A stretch of 64,000 bases of DNA from Clostridium caldaquaticum (GCF_023806125.1 NZ_JAMSKT010000008.1:1-64000), one strand, 5' to 3'. Positions 44,889-54,847 are shown, numbered from the stretch's first letter. The notes: generated by a model from the sequence alone, not told the origin. Numbers and translations are program-made.

Positions 44889-45747
44889 AAAAGGTTGATG
44901 GCTTATCATTTTCCGTATATACCTTTGTGTTCCATCTTCCATCCTTAAAGTTATCCGAAACTTGTATATAATATTTTTTTTCACTTTTATTTGTATTATC
45001 CCAGAAGGTAATCTCACATTTGTATAAGAAAGTCTTATAACCTACTGTTCTTATACTCATAGTAACGTCATAAACTTTAGTTTGTCCATTGGTTTTTGAC
45101 GGCTCAATCAGTTCAGCATTATTAACTTTAAGTGATAAATTGCTTTTAAATTCTTCTAAATCAGTAGAAAGGATAAATTTTGCTGCTTCTACATCATCAT
45201 AAATATTGATGCCGATTGATTTTCCTTTTCCATCTCCCTGAGAATACTGCTCTATCTGACTAAGTAAAGTCCCATAGTAAACTTCATTAAAATCATTAGG
45301 TTTTCTAACATTCCAAAAATTTTTAATTATGTCATTATCAATTCTCTTTGAAACAATATAAATTTTATCATCACTATATAGATTTCCTGCATCTTTTTTA
45401 TCCAGTCCAGCTATATAGTTAAATTTATATACCTTATTTATGCCTTCTTCCATTTCAAATATATAATCAGGCTCTAATGCGGATTTAGCCTGAACTGGCT
45501 TTGCTTGAGAAAGTATGTCATAAAGTTCTGAAATAGCATTCTTATCAGTAACTATAAATCTAAATCCAGGATCTCTTGTACTTTGAATTACTATTTTTTT
45601 AATTTTTCCCTGTTTTATATATTCAAAATCATTATTTTTCATACCAAGCCTAACCTTTAGCTCATCTATTTTATCGCAACCAGAAAATAATGAAATTAAA
45701 AATATTACTAAAAACAGACTAAGCAAAGTTTTTTTTTGTATCAACAC
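44887..45747 (-). CDS. Lipoprotein of unknown function
   Basis: A 286-aa predicted lipoprotein with lipobox LISLFSGC (Cys near residue 24). The mature part is hydrophilic, with mixed alpha/beta character and no motif that I recognise; it contains IVIQSTRDPGFRF and a repeated Lys/Asp pattern. GGGGAG stands before GTG (45747) and TTG (45744), so either may start it. It precedes the MacAB-like export genes in the same direction, which may point to a shared envelope role. Confidence 0.75.
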   Translation of the reverse strand: MLIQKKTLLSLFLVIFLISLFSGCDKIDELKVRLGMKNNDFEYIKQGKIKKIVIQSTRDPGFRFIVTDKNAISELYDILSQAKPVQAKSALEPDYIFEMEEGINKVYKFNYIAGLDKKDAGNLYSDDKIYIVSKRIDNDIIKNFWNVRKPNDFNEVYYGTLLSQIEQYSQGDGKGKSIGINIYDDVEAAKFILSTDLEEFKSNLSLKVNNAELIEPSKTNGQTKVYDVTMSIRTVGYKTFLYKCEITFWDNTNKSEKKYYIQVSDNFKDGRWNTKVYTENDKPSTF

Positions 45748-45780
45748 CTTTTCTCCCCTTATCCTTATATGTTCCTTAAA

Positions 45781-45804
45781 AAAGAGAAGCTATTGCTTCT
45801 CTTT
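45781..45804 (-). terminator. Terminator of membrane-anchored protein gene
   Basis: AAAGAGAAGC-TATT-GCTTCTCTTT, followed on the minus strand by TTTAAGG, between two genes of the same direction. Confidence 0.8.
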
Positions 45805-45864
45805 ACTTTAAATAAATTATAATACTTTAATCATACTAAATCAACGAATTATAAATAAATGATT

Positions 45865-46452
45865 TTACTTCTTTACTTCAAAAGTATCAACTATAGTTTT
45901 AAATATAGTAGGCATATTTTCTTTAAAATTTTTTTCTCTAACATAGAATGAAAATCTGAAAAATTTATCTTTATCTTTTAGAAAATACTCATAACCCTTA
46001 AAAACAGCATTTTCAGAAGTTTTCATAGTAAATATAATTAAATATCCCTCATGTTTCTTTACTGTTATTGGAATAAGTTCATACTGCTTATAACTTGCAT
46101 ATTTTACTCCTGACTCCTTGCTCTTGTCTAAAAAGTTTTTTAAATCTTCTTTCATATTCCACACTTGAACAAATCCATGAATAATTGCATCCTCTGATTC
46201 AAAATTATTATGATAAACTATCTCTTCTCCGTCAAAATTTTCTTTTTTAGTTATCCACTCACTAGGAAGCTTATAACTGAAATTAAGTTCAGGCACATCA
46301 TACTTTTTAAGAGAGGTTATATTGTTCTGCATTAAAGCTACATATTTTAACCTATCATCAAATTTTTTTTCAAGACCAAATAAAACTAACATAAGACCAA
46401 CTATAATTATAGTGACCCCAATTCTTTTTCTGTTTAATATGATTAATTTCAT
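45865..46452 (-). CDS. Membrane-anchored PsbP-like protein
   Basis: A 195-aa protein with one N-terminal membrane helix (about residues 10-27) and an external domain. The domain begins with ELNFSYKLPSEWITKKE and ends with PTIFKTIVDTFEV, a layout common in PsbP-related proteins of Firmicutes. Function unknown. GGGGAGG precedes the ATG. It has its own terminator. Confidence 0.72.
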   Translation of the reverse strand: MKLIILNRKRIGVTIIIVGLMLVLFGLEKKFDDRLKYVALMQNNITSLKKYDVPELNFSYKLPSEWITKKENFDGEEIVYHNNFESEDAIIHGFVQVWNMKEDLKNFLDKSKESGVKYASYKQYELIPITVKKHEGYLIIFTMKTSENAVFKGYEYFLKDKDKFFRFSFYVREKNFKENMPTIFKTIVDTFEVKK

Positions 46453-46548
46453 TATCCTCCCCTACCTATAAGCATTGTTATTTAATTATATGTACAAGCA
46501 GTAAAAAATAGAATGAAGAACTTTTCATTCTTCATTCTAAAGCTTATC

Positions 46549-47802
46549 TTATTTTACAGGTATTACAATTGTTGAATTTCTGAAATCATAGAACATAAGC
46601 CAGTATCCAAAGCTATCTTCATCTTCTTCTCCTTCTCTTAATGGAACCCACGTTACAAAACCTGTTTTTCCTCCAAAAGGCTGATCTGTTCTTGATTTTG
46701 TTCCTGGTATACCGTAGATTAAATACTTCATTTTACCATCTTTATCACATTTATAACCTAATACAAAATGTCCAAATTTATTAATATAAGGATAGTAATT
46801 CATCATTGGGTAGTAAGCTACAGTATATTTATTATATTCTCTGCAGTTTGTCATATCCTCTGGCCTGTTTACAGGTACTTTAAACCACCTGCATCTTTTA
46901 ATTTCAGTGCAAATACCTTCTAACTCTTCAAATCCAGCAGCCAAGTTCATAAAGAATTCTCCTGCTCTGCCTTTAGGATAGTTTTTATCTTCATGTTTTG
47001 ACTTTTCTTTATCCTCACAGCTGTCTTTTTTACTCTTCTTCTTTTTATGCCTGCTGTCTTCAAATTCATTGGTTTCTTCAACTTCATCCGTTTCTTCATA
47101 TTCATCGGTTTCTTCAACTTCGTCCGCTTTTATTTCCTGGTTTATATTATCTCTTTTCATATTTTCCTCTTCAGATTGTACAGGTTTTTCTTTGTTATTA
47201 TCTTTATTCTTTAATTCTTCAATTTTTTGCTCATACTCATCGAATATATTTTCCGGCTCTGCTTTTATCTCTTCAGCCTGTTCATTTTTATTTTCTACTA
47301 CTTTCTCCAGCACTTCAGCTTCCTTAACCTTATTAACTTCCTTAACTTCTTTATCCTCATTTCGTTTCATTTCTTCTTCAATTACAGTAAAACTTTTCCA
47401 TTCTGGAATATCCGTTGTTGTAAAACCGCTCATAACAGGTATTAAATTTGAATTCATAAACTTAACTATTCCGGCACCAATAACCTTGTCGATATTTATG
47501 CCGCAGTTAGCAACATTTTCTGCTGGATATTCATAACATACCTCTGCCCTTCCGTGGTCGTCTATGTTCAGTTCATTAAGCTTTATAAGCTTATTAACGT
47601 CTTTTTTACCACAGATTAATATCATATAGTAAGGTGCGCTTTCTTTTTTTAAGTTTTGGACGTAATAAGATATTTTGCATTTATCATTTTTTATTTCCAA
47701 TTTAGCATAACCAGAAGGCAATTTGTCAGAGGCTAAAGCATAACCTTTTTCATCTTCTTGTAGTATTATAAAATATCTACTGTAGCTCTTTTTTTGCGTC
47801 AA
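46549..47802 (-). CDS. Unknown protein with acidic repeat linker and SigK-like promoter
   Basis: Not recognised as a named family. The protein of about 417 aa has an N-terminal beta-rich domain (residues 1-130). A long low-complexity linker follows, with acidic repeats built on EETDEYEETDEVEETNEFED and then a Lys-rich patch (HKKKKSKKD). The C-terminal domain (from NYPKGRAGEFFMNL) is rich in Tyr, Phe and Trp and holds several cysteines. There is no signal peptide. TTG at 47802 is the likely start, since GGAGGG stands 7 bp before it. A SigK-like promoter suggests a sporulation role in the mother cell. Confidence 0.72.
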   Translation of the reverse strand: MTQKKSYSRYFIILQEDEKGYALASDKLPSGYAKLEIKNDKCKISYYVQNLKKESAPYYMILICGKKDVNKLIKLNELNIDDHGRAEVCYEYPAENVANCGINIDKVIGAGIVKFMNSNLIPVMSGFTTTDIPEWKSFTVIEEEMKRNEDKEVKEVNKVKEAEVLEKVVENKNEQAEEIKAEPENIFDEYEQKIEELKNKDNNKEKPVQSEEENMKRDNINQEIKADEVEETDEYEETDEVEETNEFEDSRHKKKKSKKDSCEDKEKSKHEDKNYPKGRAGEFFMNLAAGFEELEGICTEIKRCRWFKVPVNRPEDMTNCREYNKYTVAYYPMMNYYPYINKFGHFVLGYKCDKDGKMKYLIYGIPGTKSRTDQPFGGKTGFVTWVPLREGEEDEDSFGYWLMFYDFRNSTIVIPVK

Positions 47803-47832
47803 CTCTTGTCCCTCCAAAAAAATTATTCAATA

Positions 47833-47859
47833 TAGTATATGAAATGCAATTAGAAAAGT
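47833..47859 (-). promoter_or_regulatory. SigK-like promoter of the acidic-repeat protein gene
   Basis: Minus strand AC-N16-CATATACTA, an exact CATANNNTA match, 31 bp upstream of the TTG start. Confidence 0.5.
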
Positions 47860-47870
47860 GAACAATAATA

Positions 47871-47914
47871 AAAAAATACCCATACAAAAAGTATGTTTAA
47901 CTTTTTGTATGGGT
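47871..47914 (-). terminator. Terminator of ksgA
   Basis: ACCCATACAAAAAGT pairs with ACTTTTTGTATGGGT and is followed by ATTTTTTTATT on the minus strand. The stem overlaps the end of the coding region. Confidence 0.88.
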
Positions 47915-48745
47915 TAAGCTGTATATAGCATTTGAAAGATTTGCAAACTCTTGAAGTGAAAGAGTTTCGCCTCTTCTTTTAGGATCTATTTCTGCACAAT
48001 TAAAAGCTTCTTCCATAAGCTTAGAATCTAGCTTTAAATTCTTTGAAGCGTTCCATAAAGTTTTTCTTCTCATATTAAAAGCTTCTCTGCATAGTCTGAA
48101 AAACAGCTTCTCATCCTTTACTTCAACTCTTGGCTTATCTAATTTGTCCAATTTAATAACTATAGATTCAACCTTAGGCTGTGGAATAAAAGATGCAGGT
48201 GAAACCTTTCTTATAATTTTTGTATCGCAATAATATTGAACAAGAATGGAAAGTGAACCATAATCCTTTGAATTAGGCTTTGCTGCTATTCTTTCTCCTA
48301 CTTCTTTTTGAATCATAATAGTTAGCGATTTAAAATTATAGCCTTCATTTAAAAGCTTTGCTATTATTGGAGTTGTTACGTAATAAGGAAGATTAGCAAC
48401 TACCTTTACAGACTTTTCATCTCCTATAAGCTCATTAAAGTTTACTTTTAAAGCATCTTTATGTATAAGTTCAAAATTATCAAATTCTTTTAATTCTTCA
48501 TTTAAAATTGGAATCAATTCAGAATCAAGCTCTATAGAGCACACCTTTTTACTCCTTTTTAAAAGCTCTCTTGTTAGTGTACCTACCCCAGGTCCAATTT
48601 CTATAATAAAATCTTCACTATTTACTTCTGCGCCTTCAACAATATCCATAAGCACACTGTCATCTATTAAAAAATTTTGTCCTAAACTTTTTGTAAATTT
48701 AAATCCATACTTTTTAACTATATCTTTAGTTGATACCTGATTCAT
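47897..48745 (-). CDS. rsmA: 16S rRNA dimethyladenosine transferase
   Basis: Dimethylates two adjacent adenines near the 3' end of 16S rRNA (KsgA). The 282-aa protein has the start motif [13 protein letters not shown]-binding [10 protein letters not shown], the acidic ribose-binding SIELD, and the catalytic NLPYYVTTP. It follows rnmV with a 1-bp gap, the conserved Firmicute order. Confidence 0.96.
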   Translation of the reverse strand: MNQVSTKDIVKKYGFKFTKSLGQNFLIDDSVLMDIVEGAEVNSEDFIIEIGPGVGTLTRELLKRSKKVCSIELDSELIPILNEELKEFDNFELIHKDALKVNFNELIGDEKSVKVVANLPYYVTTPIIAKLLNEGYNFKSLTIMIQKEVGERIAAKPNSKDYGSLSILVQYYCDTKIIRKVSPASFIPQPKVESIVIKLDKLDKPRVEVKDEKLFFRLCREAFNMRRKTLWNASKNLKLDSKLMEEAFNCAEIDPKRRGETLSLQEFANLSNAIYSLTHTKS

Positions 48746-48746
48746 A

Positions 48747-49292
48747 TTATTTTTCTCCTATTTCAATACGTTTTAAAGCTTCTATAAATTCCTCACGAGT
48801 TATTCCATAGTTATTTAATCTAGTTATAAATTGGCTGGAATTAGAGTAGCCTATTCCAAGTTCTCTTCCAAGTGCTTCCCGCCTTTCCTTAGCTTTATTA
48901 TCTCCCGTGAGACCAAAGAATATTAAATCCTGAACATTAAATTCTTCTCTTTTGTCTTTTATTTCACACTTTGCAGACTGAAGTGCTCTTATTATAGTTT
49001 CTGGAGAGGCATTTTCAACTCCTATATCCCCATCTTTGCTTCCTTCCTTTTGAGTTATGTAAGCATGCTTTATGCCTGGTACCCTTTTAGCTATAATCCT
49101 TCTTATTTTTTCTCCTGCAAAATCCGGGTCTGTAAGCACGATAACACCTTGTCTCTTCTGAGCTTCCTTTATTCTTCCTATTACTTTTGCATTTATGCCA
49201 AAGCCGCCTACTGCTATAACTTCTGCATCAACTGCCCTTTTAACAGCAGTTACATCATCTCTTCCTTCAACCACTATTACTTCTTTTATCAT
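48747..49292 (-). CDS. rnmV: Ribonuclease M5
   Basis: Matures 5S rRNA in Firmicutes. The 181-aa protein has the TOPRIM motifs VVEGRDD (residues 7-13) and [10 protein letters not shown] (about 53-62), then the family's C-terminal domain ([25 protein letters not shown]-like region). GGGAG precedes the ATG. Neighbour of rsmA as usual. Confidence 0.95.
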   Translation of the reverse strand: MIKEVIVVEGRDDVTAVKRAVDAEVIAVGGFGINAKVIGRIKEAQKRQGVIVLTDPDFAGEKIRRIIAKRVPGIKHAYITQKEGSKDGDIGVENASPETIIRALQSAKCEIKDKREEFNVQDLIFFGLTGDNKAKERREALGRELGIGYSNSSQFITRLNNYGITREEFIEALKRIEIGEK

Positions 49293-49359
49293 AAACCATA
49301 TCTCCCTAGTTTTAATTGCTCATTATATTTTGAAATAACTATACTAAAATGTCAAGAAA

Positions 49360-49388
49360 AAAGAAAGCAGTAATGTTCTGCTTTCTTT
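49360..49388 (-). terminator. Terminator of G5/3D gene
   Basis: AAAGAAAGCAG pairs with CTGCTTTCTTT and is followed by TTTTCTTGAC on the minus strand. Confidence 0.85.
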
Positions 49389-49403
49389 CAAAAATAAATC
49401 TTT

Positions 49404-50486
49404 TTACTTTAAGATATGAACAGTTACTGTTCTAACTCCCCATTGCATGCACTCTGCATTTGAGTTAAAGAAAACATCTATCTTGTTTCCTTTTATAGCT
49501 CCGCCAGTATCCTCTGCTATTGCATAGCCGTAACCTTCAATATACATTTTAGTACCATAAGGAATAACTCTTGGATCTACTGCTACAGTACTATAGCCAC
49601 TAATATCTCTTCTAGCTCTAGTACCAGTTGCAGTCCTTCCAAAACCAGGATCTCCAGGCCGTTTGCCCGTACTTTTATAATCTGCTGTATATGCTGTACT
49701 TCTAACTGTAAAACTGGTTTTAATCTGAGTATTGCTTATTGAAGCTATAGTACTTAAACCGCTTCCGCCACGAGAAGCTACAAGTTTAGTAACCTTAGGA
49801 GCAACATAAGTTCCTACAGCTATCACTTTTGCAACTGGAGCTTTTGTAACAGTTTCATTTATCACTGTTCTTGATACTTCATTTCCGTCTTCATATACTA
49901 CATTTGTAGCTATTACTTTCTCACCTGTTTGACCTTCTTGAAGTACCTTTCTCTTTCCTTTTTCAAGCTTTGTATCATTGGTTAATTTAGTTGAAAATTG
50001 TATAGGCTGAGTTTCCTCAATAATTTTTGACTCAACTCTTGTAACTGTTAATTTTAAACCTTCTTGTATAGGTATATCTTTTCCAGGCATAACTTTATCA
50101 TTATTATCTATGTTTATGCCCTCTGCTTTAAACATTTTGTCTACTGTATCCTCTGCAGTCTGAATTTCTAAATTTTTACCATCTACAGTTACAATTATAT
50201 TTACAGCCTTTTTAATATCTATTCTGTCATTTTTCTTAAGTACAGTGTCTAAACTTGGTATTGTCTTATCCTTAGGACCTAAAACTATGTTATTTTCCTT
50301 TAATACATCTTGAAAAGTGTTTTTATAAGTATTTATTTTTGTTTCTTTACCATCTATTGATACAATTACAGTTTTTTCAGCGGCATCAATAATTGAAGTT
50401 ATGCCGATAAGTATCAATAATAAAATAAATATTGTCTTAGGTCCATTTGAAAAACAGCTTTTTAAAGCATTTTTCAACTTATCCAT
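49404..50486 (-). CDS. Secreted G5 and 3D domain protein (YabE-like, putative lytic transglycosylase)
   Basis: Probable cell-wall-remodelling enzyme outside the membrane. The 360-aa protein has an N-terminal signal-anchor (residues 17-36), two DUF348 repeats (about 38-145), a G5 domain (about 150-225) and a C-terminal 3D domain with the three hallmark aspartates in AVDPRVIPYG, AEDTGGAIKG and NKIDVFF. This domain order matches B. subtilis YabE and relates to resuscitation-promoting factors. Its position before rnmV and rsmA is the conserved Firmicute order. Confidence 0.92.
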   Translation of the reverse strand: MDKLKNALKSCFSNGPKTIFILLLILIGITSIIDAAEKTVIVSIDGKETKINTYKNTFQDVLKENNIVLGPKDKTIPSLDTVLKKNDRIDIKKAVNIIVTVDGKNLEIQTAEDTVDKMFKAEGINIDNNDKVMPGKDIPIQEGLKLTVTRVESKIIEETQPIQFSTKLTNDTKLEKGKRKVLQEGQTGEKVIATNVVYEDGNEVSRTVINETVTKAPVAKVIAVGTYVAPKVTKLVASRGGSGLSTIASISNTQIKTSFTVRSTAYTADYKSTGKRPGDPGFGRTATGTRARRDISGYSTVAVDPRVIPYGTKMYIEGYGYAIAEDTGGAIKGNKIDVFFNSNAECMQWGVRTVTVHILK

Positions 50487-50779
50487 TTTTTACTACCTCC
50501 CCTAAGCAAAAGCGGCATTTAAAATACTCCACCTGAGCTTAAATTATTAGACTGCTAAAATGCATAACTATGCATAAGGAAAAAAAAATAAATGATTGCA
50601 GTAATAAATTTAATTTGCAGTCTTTAATATGAGGTTGTTAAAAATAGACAATACCTATGAATACACAATTATGTGCGATACTTTCTTCCTAAAAATGTAA
50701 TACATTTAATTATATGACATATTTTAGAATTTTAATCATTTTAATAGCAAAAAAATAAACAGGCTTTCCCTGTTTACAC
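50487..50779. other. Leader and promoter region of G5/3D gene
   Basis: A 293-bp gap with no gene. GGGGAGG lies 11 bp before the G5/3D start codon. TatD's terminator occupies the far end. I looked for a c-di-AMP riboswitch, often found before such genes, and did not find its conserved elements. Confidence 0.5.
50757..50775 (-). terminator. Terminator of tatD
   Basis: AAACAGG-GAAAG-CCTGTTT on the minus strand, followed by ATTTTTTTGC. Confidence 0.82.
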
Positions 50780-51550
50780 TTAATATATATTTAATAATTT
50801 CTTAGTATTATCTATTGTAACTTTTGATATTTCTTCTTCTGTTACTCCTTTAATTTCTGCTATTTTTTCTATAATATATTTAATGTAATCTGACCTATTC
50901 CTTTTACCTCTATAAGGTGTTGGTGCCATATAAGGACAGTCAGTTTCAACTAACATTCTAGAAAGAGGTACTTCCTTAACTACCTCAATTATCTTTTTTG
51001 CATTTTTAAAAGTAACTACACCAGTAAAACCAATATAATAACCAAGCTTCAAACATTCTCGTGCAAATTCCACACTACCTGAAAAACAGTGTATTACTCC
51101 ATTTACTTGTGGAAACTCCTTTAAAATACTCAATGTGTCTTCATGTGCATCTCTGTCATGAATTACTACAGGCAGTTTTAATTCATCTGCTAGATTCATT
51201 TGTGCTCTAAAAACTTTTTTTTGTATATCTCTAGCTGGATTTTCTTCATAGTAATAGTCAAGTCCAATTTCTCCAATGGCCTTAACCTTTTTATTTTTTG
51301 CAAGAAGCCTTAACTTACCTAACACATCATCATTAAAATCCTCTGCATGTTCTGGATGAATTCCAACTGCAGCATAAAAAAAATCATATTTATCTGCCAA
51401 TTCAACTGATTGTATTGTACCATCAAAAGATGCGCCACAATTTAAAACTCCGATTACTCCCATTTCTTTAAGTTCTTCTATTACCTTATCTCTATCCTCA
51501 TTAAAAGCTTCATCATCATAATGGGCATGGGAATCAAAAATATTTATCAT
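50780..51550 (-). CDS. tatD: TatD-family metal-dependent deoxyribonuclease
   Basis: Cytosolic TIM-barrel metallo-nuclease, 256 aa. Metal ligands are seen in DSHAHYDD (H-x-H), EIGLDYYY (Glu), VIHDRDAHED (His), IHCFSGS (His) and ETDCPYMAP (Asp). The sequence is full length and typical. AGGAGG precedes the ATG. It often lies near metG, rnmV and rsmA in Firmicutes, as it does here. Confidence 0.94.
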   Translation of the reverse strand: MINIFDSHAHYDDEAFNEDRDKVIEELKEMGVIGVLNCGASFDGTIQSVELADKYDFFYAAVGIHPEHAEDFNDDVLGKLRLLAKNKKVKAIGEIGLDYYYEENPARDIQKKVFRAQMNLADELKLPVVIHDRDAHEDTLSILKEFPQVNGVIHCFSGSVEFARECLKLGYYIGFTGVVTFKNAKKIIEVVKEVPLSRMLVETDCPYMAPTPYRGKRNRSDYIKYIIEKIAEIKGVTEEEISKVTIDNTKKLLNIY

Positions 51551-51656
51551 ACCTTTTCCTCCTTTTGTTAGTCTGTAATATACACTTTACCCTAAAAATA
51601 TTTGTTTTACAACTAAAACCATTAATTTAAAATAAATAATGCTGTAATTGAATAAA

Positions 51657-51684
51657 TTACAAATAAGTTGGCAAAATATATAAT
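51657..51684 (+). promoter_or_regulatory. SigA promoter of cold-shock gene
   Basis: TTACAA-N16-TATAAT. The predicted start near 51691 leaves a leader of about 55 nt before the ATG. Confidence 0.55.
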
Positions 51685-51745
51685 ATTAATAGGTTACTTA
51701 AGATTAATCTATTGTAGTTTTTATATACTTAGGAGGTTTATTCAA

Positions 51746-51943
51746 ATGCAGGGAACAGTAAAATGGTTTAATTCACAAAAAGGTTTTGGTTTTATCACTA
51801 CTGACGATGGAAAAGATGTATTTGTTCATTATTCAGGAATTCAGACAACAGGATTTAAAACCCTAAATGAAGGTGATAAGGTTTCCTTTGATTTAACTCA
51901 AGGAGAAAAGGGAGATCAGGCTGTAAACGTAAAAACTCTTTAA
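51746..51943 (+). CDS. Cold-shock protein (CspA/CspB family)
   Basis: A 65-aa single-strand nucleic-acid-binding OB-fold protein acting as RNA chaperone. RNP1 is KGFGFI and RNP2 is VFVHYS, both intact. ATG at 51746 has AGGAGG 8 bp upstream and gives the normal family start MQGTVKWFN; the frame reaching up to 51668 runs through the promoter and is not used. It is a monocistronic gene with its own terminator. Confidence 0.96.
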   Translation: MQGTVKWFNSQKGFGFITTDDGKDVFVHYSGIQTTGFKTLNEGDKVSFDLTQGEKGDQAVNVKTL

Positions 51944-51997
51944 TATAAATATATTTAACATAGTAATATGCTTAATATTAATTGGGTTTTATAACAT

Positions 51998-52032
51998 AAA
52001 AAGTAGAGAATTTATATTTTTCTCTACTTTTT
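51998..52032. terminator. Bidirectional terminator (csp and glmM)
   Basis: AAAAAGTAGAGAA pairs with TTCTCTACTTTTT between convergent genes. Confidence 0.88.
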
Positions 52033-52039
52033 ATTATTT

Positions 52040-53389
52040 TTATCTATTTGCTTTTTCCTCAATTAATTTGGCAAGTGAATTAGCCATTTCATCTATTTCA
52101 GCCTGGTCTTCACCTTCAAGCATGACTCTTACTAAAGGCTCTGTTCCAGAAGGTCTTATAAGAACTCTTCCAACACCATGAAGTTTTTCTTCTATATTCT
52201 TAATTTCATTTGCTATTTCTTCATCTGTTTCATGAATATCCTTCTTATCATTAGGAACCTTGGCATTTACAAGCACCTGTGGAAGCTCCTTCATCATGGA
52301 AGCTAATTCAGAAAGCTTCTTCTCGCTTTTTTTAACAATAGCAGTAAGTTGAAGTGCTGTCAAAAGTCCATCTCCTGTAGTATTATGCTCAAGAAATATA
52401 ATATGCCCTGACTGTTCCCCTCCAAGCTTATAGCCTTCTTTAACCATTTCTTCAAGTACGTATCTGTCTCCAACCTTAGTCTTAATAGATTTAATTCCTT
52501 CTTTGCTTAAAGCAATATCAAGTCCAAGATTACTCATTACAGTTACTACAACTGCATTATTATCAAGCTTTCCTTGTTCTTTTAAATATTTGCCGCAAAT
52601 TGCTATCATAAAGTCTCCGTGAACAAGGTTTCCTTTTTCATCAACAGCAAGGCATCTGTCTGCATCTCCGTCAAAAGCAAGACCTAAATCACAGCCCTTT
52701 TTAACTACATACTCCATAAGTTCTTCCGGATGAGTAGAGCCGCAGTTTTTGTTTATATTTACTCCATCTGGGTCATTGTTTATTACAACAACCTCAGCAC
52801 CAAGACTTCTGAAAGTTTCAACAGCAGCTTTGTAGCTTGCTCCATTAGCACAATCTAAGGCTACCTTCATTCCCTTAAAGTTTATATCTACCGTAGACTT
52901 AACAAATTCGATATAATGCTCAAGTGCAGCTTCTTCAACAATTTTTCTTCCTAAATCTGCACCTGTAGGTAAAGGTACACCTTGAAACCCATTTTCTATT
53001 ACAGCTTGTATTCTATCTTCCAGTTCGTCTGAAAGCTTATATCCTTGACTGTTAAAAAATTTAATTCCATTATATTCAACTGGATTATGTGAAGCAGAGA
53101 TTACTACTCCTGCATCCGCTCCATACTTTCTTGTTAAGTAAGCAACAGCTGGAGTTGGCACAACACCTAAACATACCGCTTCTGCCCCAACTGAAAGTAT
53201 TCCAGCAACAAGTGCTGATTCAAGCATATCTCCTGAAATTCTCGTATCCATTCCAACTAATATTTTAGGCTTATGAGCCCCTTCCGTTAAAACATAAGCA
53301 CCAGCCCTACCCAAATTATAAGCCAGTTCTGCAGTAAGCTCACTATTTGCAATACCTCTGACTCCGTCTGTCCCAAACATTCTTCCCAT
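52040..53389 (-). CDS. glmM: Phosphoglucosamine mutase
   Basis: Converts glucosamine-6-phosphate to glucosamine-1-phosphate for peptidoglycan synthesis. The 449-aa protein begins [15 protein letters not shown] and has the phosphoserine loop [11 protein letters not shown] (Ser near 100), the metal-binding DGDADR motif, the sugar-binding GGEQSGH and the phosphate-binding [18 protein letters not shown] lies before the ATG. In many Firmicutes glmM lies in one operon with cdaA and cdaR; here about 5.3 kb of oxidoreductase genes intervene. Confidence 0.96.
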   Translation of the reverse strand: MGRMFGTDGVRGIANSELTAELAYNLGRAGAYVLTEGAHKPKILVGMDTRISGDMLESALVAGILSVGAEAVCLGVVPTPAVAYLTRKYGADAGVVISASHNPVEYNGIKFFNSQGYKLSDELEDRIQAVIENGFQGVPLPTGADLGRKIVEEAALEHYIEFVKSTVDINFKGMKVALDCANGASYKAAVETFRSLGAEVVVINNDPDGVNINKNCGSTHPEELMEYVVKKGCDLGLAFDGDADRCLAVDEKGNLVHGDFMIAICGKYLKEQGKLDNNAVVVTVMSNLGLDIALSKEGIKSIKTKVGDRYVLEEMVKEGYKLGGEQSGHIIFLEHNTTGDGLLTALQLTAIVKKSEKKLSELASMMKELPQVLVNAKVPNDKKDIHETDEEIANEIKNIEEKLHGVGRVLIRPSGTEPLVRVMLEGEDQAEIDEMANSLAKLIEEKANR

Positions 53390-53520
53390 ATCTATTACCT
53401 CACTTTATATTGTTTACATAAACATACAGAATAATTATATAATATGTAGAAATTTATTACAATGTTAAAAGGTGGTATTATATTTGAATACATTAAGATA
53501 TAAGAATACAATAGTATAAG

Positions 53521-54051
53521 CTATACTGCGTATTGTGCTCCTTTTTCTAGAGCCTTTATATTAATTTCATAGAAATCTTCTTTGCCATGCTCCTTTAGTG
53601 CCTTCAGCAAATTTTTCATAGAAACTATCTTTGTTTTAGCAACTAATGCCCCTAACAGCACCATGTTAGCTATTGTCTTGCTTCCTATTTCTTCTGCTAT
53701 AGTTTGAGCTGGTATACTTATTACTTCTATATCATTTCTCCCTGGAAGTCTGTTTACTAAGTCACTGTCTAATATCAAAAGTCCCTTTGGTTTTATAGCA
53801 TATTCAAATTTATCTAAAGAGGGTCTGTTCATAACTACTAATGTAGAAGCTTTGTTTACAATAGGAGAACCTACTATATTATCTGTCAGAATAACAGAAC
53901 AATTGGCAGTTCCTCCTCTCATTTCTGGACCATAAGATGGAAGCCATGAAACATTAAGTCCTGCTTCCATTCCTGCGTAAGCTAAAAATTTTCCCATAGA
54001 TAGAATGCCTTGTCCTCCAAAGCCTGCAAACAATATTTCTTGTGATAACAT
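53521..54051 (-). CDS. 2-oxoacid:ferredoxin oxidoreductase, gamma subunit
   Basis: A 176-aa subunit that starts with the typical FAGFGGQGILSMGK motif, contains PSYGPEMRGGTANCSV, and ends in a helical region. It forms the last gene of a four-subunit oxidoreductase operon. The family includes 2-oxoglutarate (Kor) and branched-chain 2-oxoacid (Vor) enzymes; the two cannot be told apart by eye. It follows the beta gene after 1 bp. Confidence 0.92.
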   Translation of the reverse strand: MLSQEILFAGFGGQGILSMGKFLAYAGMEAGLNVSWLPSYGPEMRGGTANCSVILTDNIVGSPIVNKASTLVVMNRPSLDKFEYAIKPKGLLILDSDLVNRLPGRNDIEVISIPAQTIAEEIGSKTIANMVLLGALVAKTKIVSMKNLLKALKEHGKEDFYEINIKALEKGAQYAV

Positions 54052-54052
54052 T

Positions 54053-54847
54053 CTACTTCCCCTCCTGTGTTTTATTACTGCACTGAGAGCTCATTAATCT
54101 CTCTGTCTCCTTAGTGCTATCTTTCTTTACGCCAAGTGAGTAATAAGGAATCATATTCTCTCTAAGCCACTTAAAAGATTCTGCAGTGGAAAGTCCCCAA
54201 TTGGTAGGGCAAATAGATAATATCTCAACCATTGAAAAACCTTTTTTTGCAAGCTGATTTTCAAAAGCTTTCTTTATAGCCTTTTTTGCTTTAATAACAT
54301 TAGGTACGCTGTCTACAGAAACTCTTTCTATATATGAAGCTCCATCTAAAGTTGCAAGCATCTCTGCTACTCTTATTGGAAAGCCTGCTGTTTTAACATC
54401 TCTTCCATAAGGTGAAGTTTCTGTGATTTGACCTGGAAGTGTTGTTGGAGCCATTTGTCCTCCCGTCATTCCGTATATACAGTTATTTACAAATATAGTT
54501 GTAATATTTTCTCCTCTTGTTGCAGCATGAACAATTTCAGCTGTACCTATTGCTGCAAGATCTCCGTCTCCTTGGTAGGTAAATACTACGCTATCAGGAT
54601 TTGCTCTTTTTACTCCTGTAGCTACTGCTGGTGCCCTGCCGTGAGCTGCCTGAAACATATCGCAGGCAAAATAATCATATGCTAATGTTGAACACCCAAC
54701 CGGCGCTATACCTACAGTTTTATCCAAAATACCAAGTTCATCTATAACCTCAGCAACTAATCTATGTATTATTCCATGTGTACATCCTGGGCAATAATGT
54801 GTAGGCACATCTAATAATGCCTGCGGTGGTTGAAAAACTATTGCCAT
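54053..54847 (-). CDS. 2-oxoacid:ferredoxin oxidoreductase, beta (thiamine diphosphate) subunit
   Basis: Catalytic half that binds thiamine diphosphate. The 264-aa protein has the CPGCTHG cysteine motif, CSTLAYDYF with AHGRAPAVATG, and the TPP/Mg motif GDGDLAAIGTAEIVHAATRG followed by FVNN. Together with the alpha subunit it oxidises a 2-oxoacid and reduces ferredoxin while forming an acyl-CoA. Third subunit gene in the operon. Confidence 0.93.
   Translation of the reverse strand: MAIVFQPPQALLDVPTHYCPGCTHGIIHRLVAEVIDELGILDKTVGIAPVGCSTLAYDYFACDMFQAAHGRAPAVATGVKRANPDSVVFTYQGDGDLAAIGTAEIVHAATRGENITTIFVNNCIYGMTGGQMAPTTLPGQITETSPYGRDVKTAGFPIRVAEMLATLDGASYIERVSVDSVPNVIKAKKAIKKAFENQLAKKGFSMVEILSICPTNWGLSTAESFKWLRENMIPYYSLGVKKDSTKETERLMSSQCSNKTQEGK

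Noticed and set aside
47069-47536. Ser-rich plus-strand frame opposite the acidic-repeat protein
   Set aside because: The Ser-rich composition is just the reverse complement of Glu/Asp/Lys codons; no ribosome site.
50487-50779. c-di-AMP riboswitch before the G5/3D gene
   Set aside because: The conserved CCGAACCCGTCAG and GGGGTGAATC elements, clear at 62165-62273, are absent here.
51668-51745. N-terminal extension of the cold-shock protein
   Set aside because: It would read through the promoter; AGGAGG fits the ATG at 51746 and the family length is 65-67 residues.
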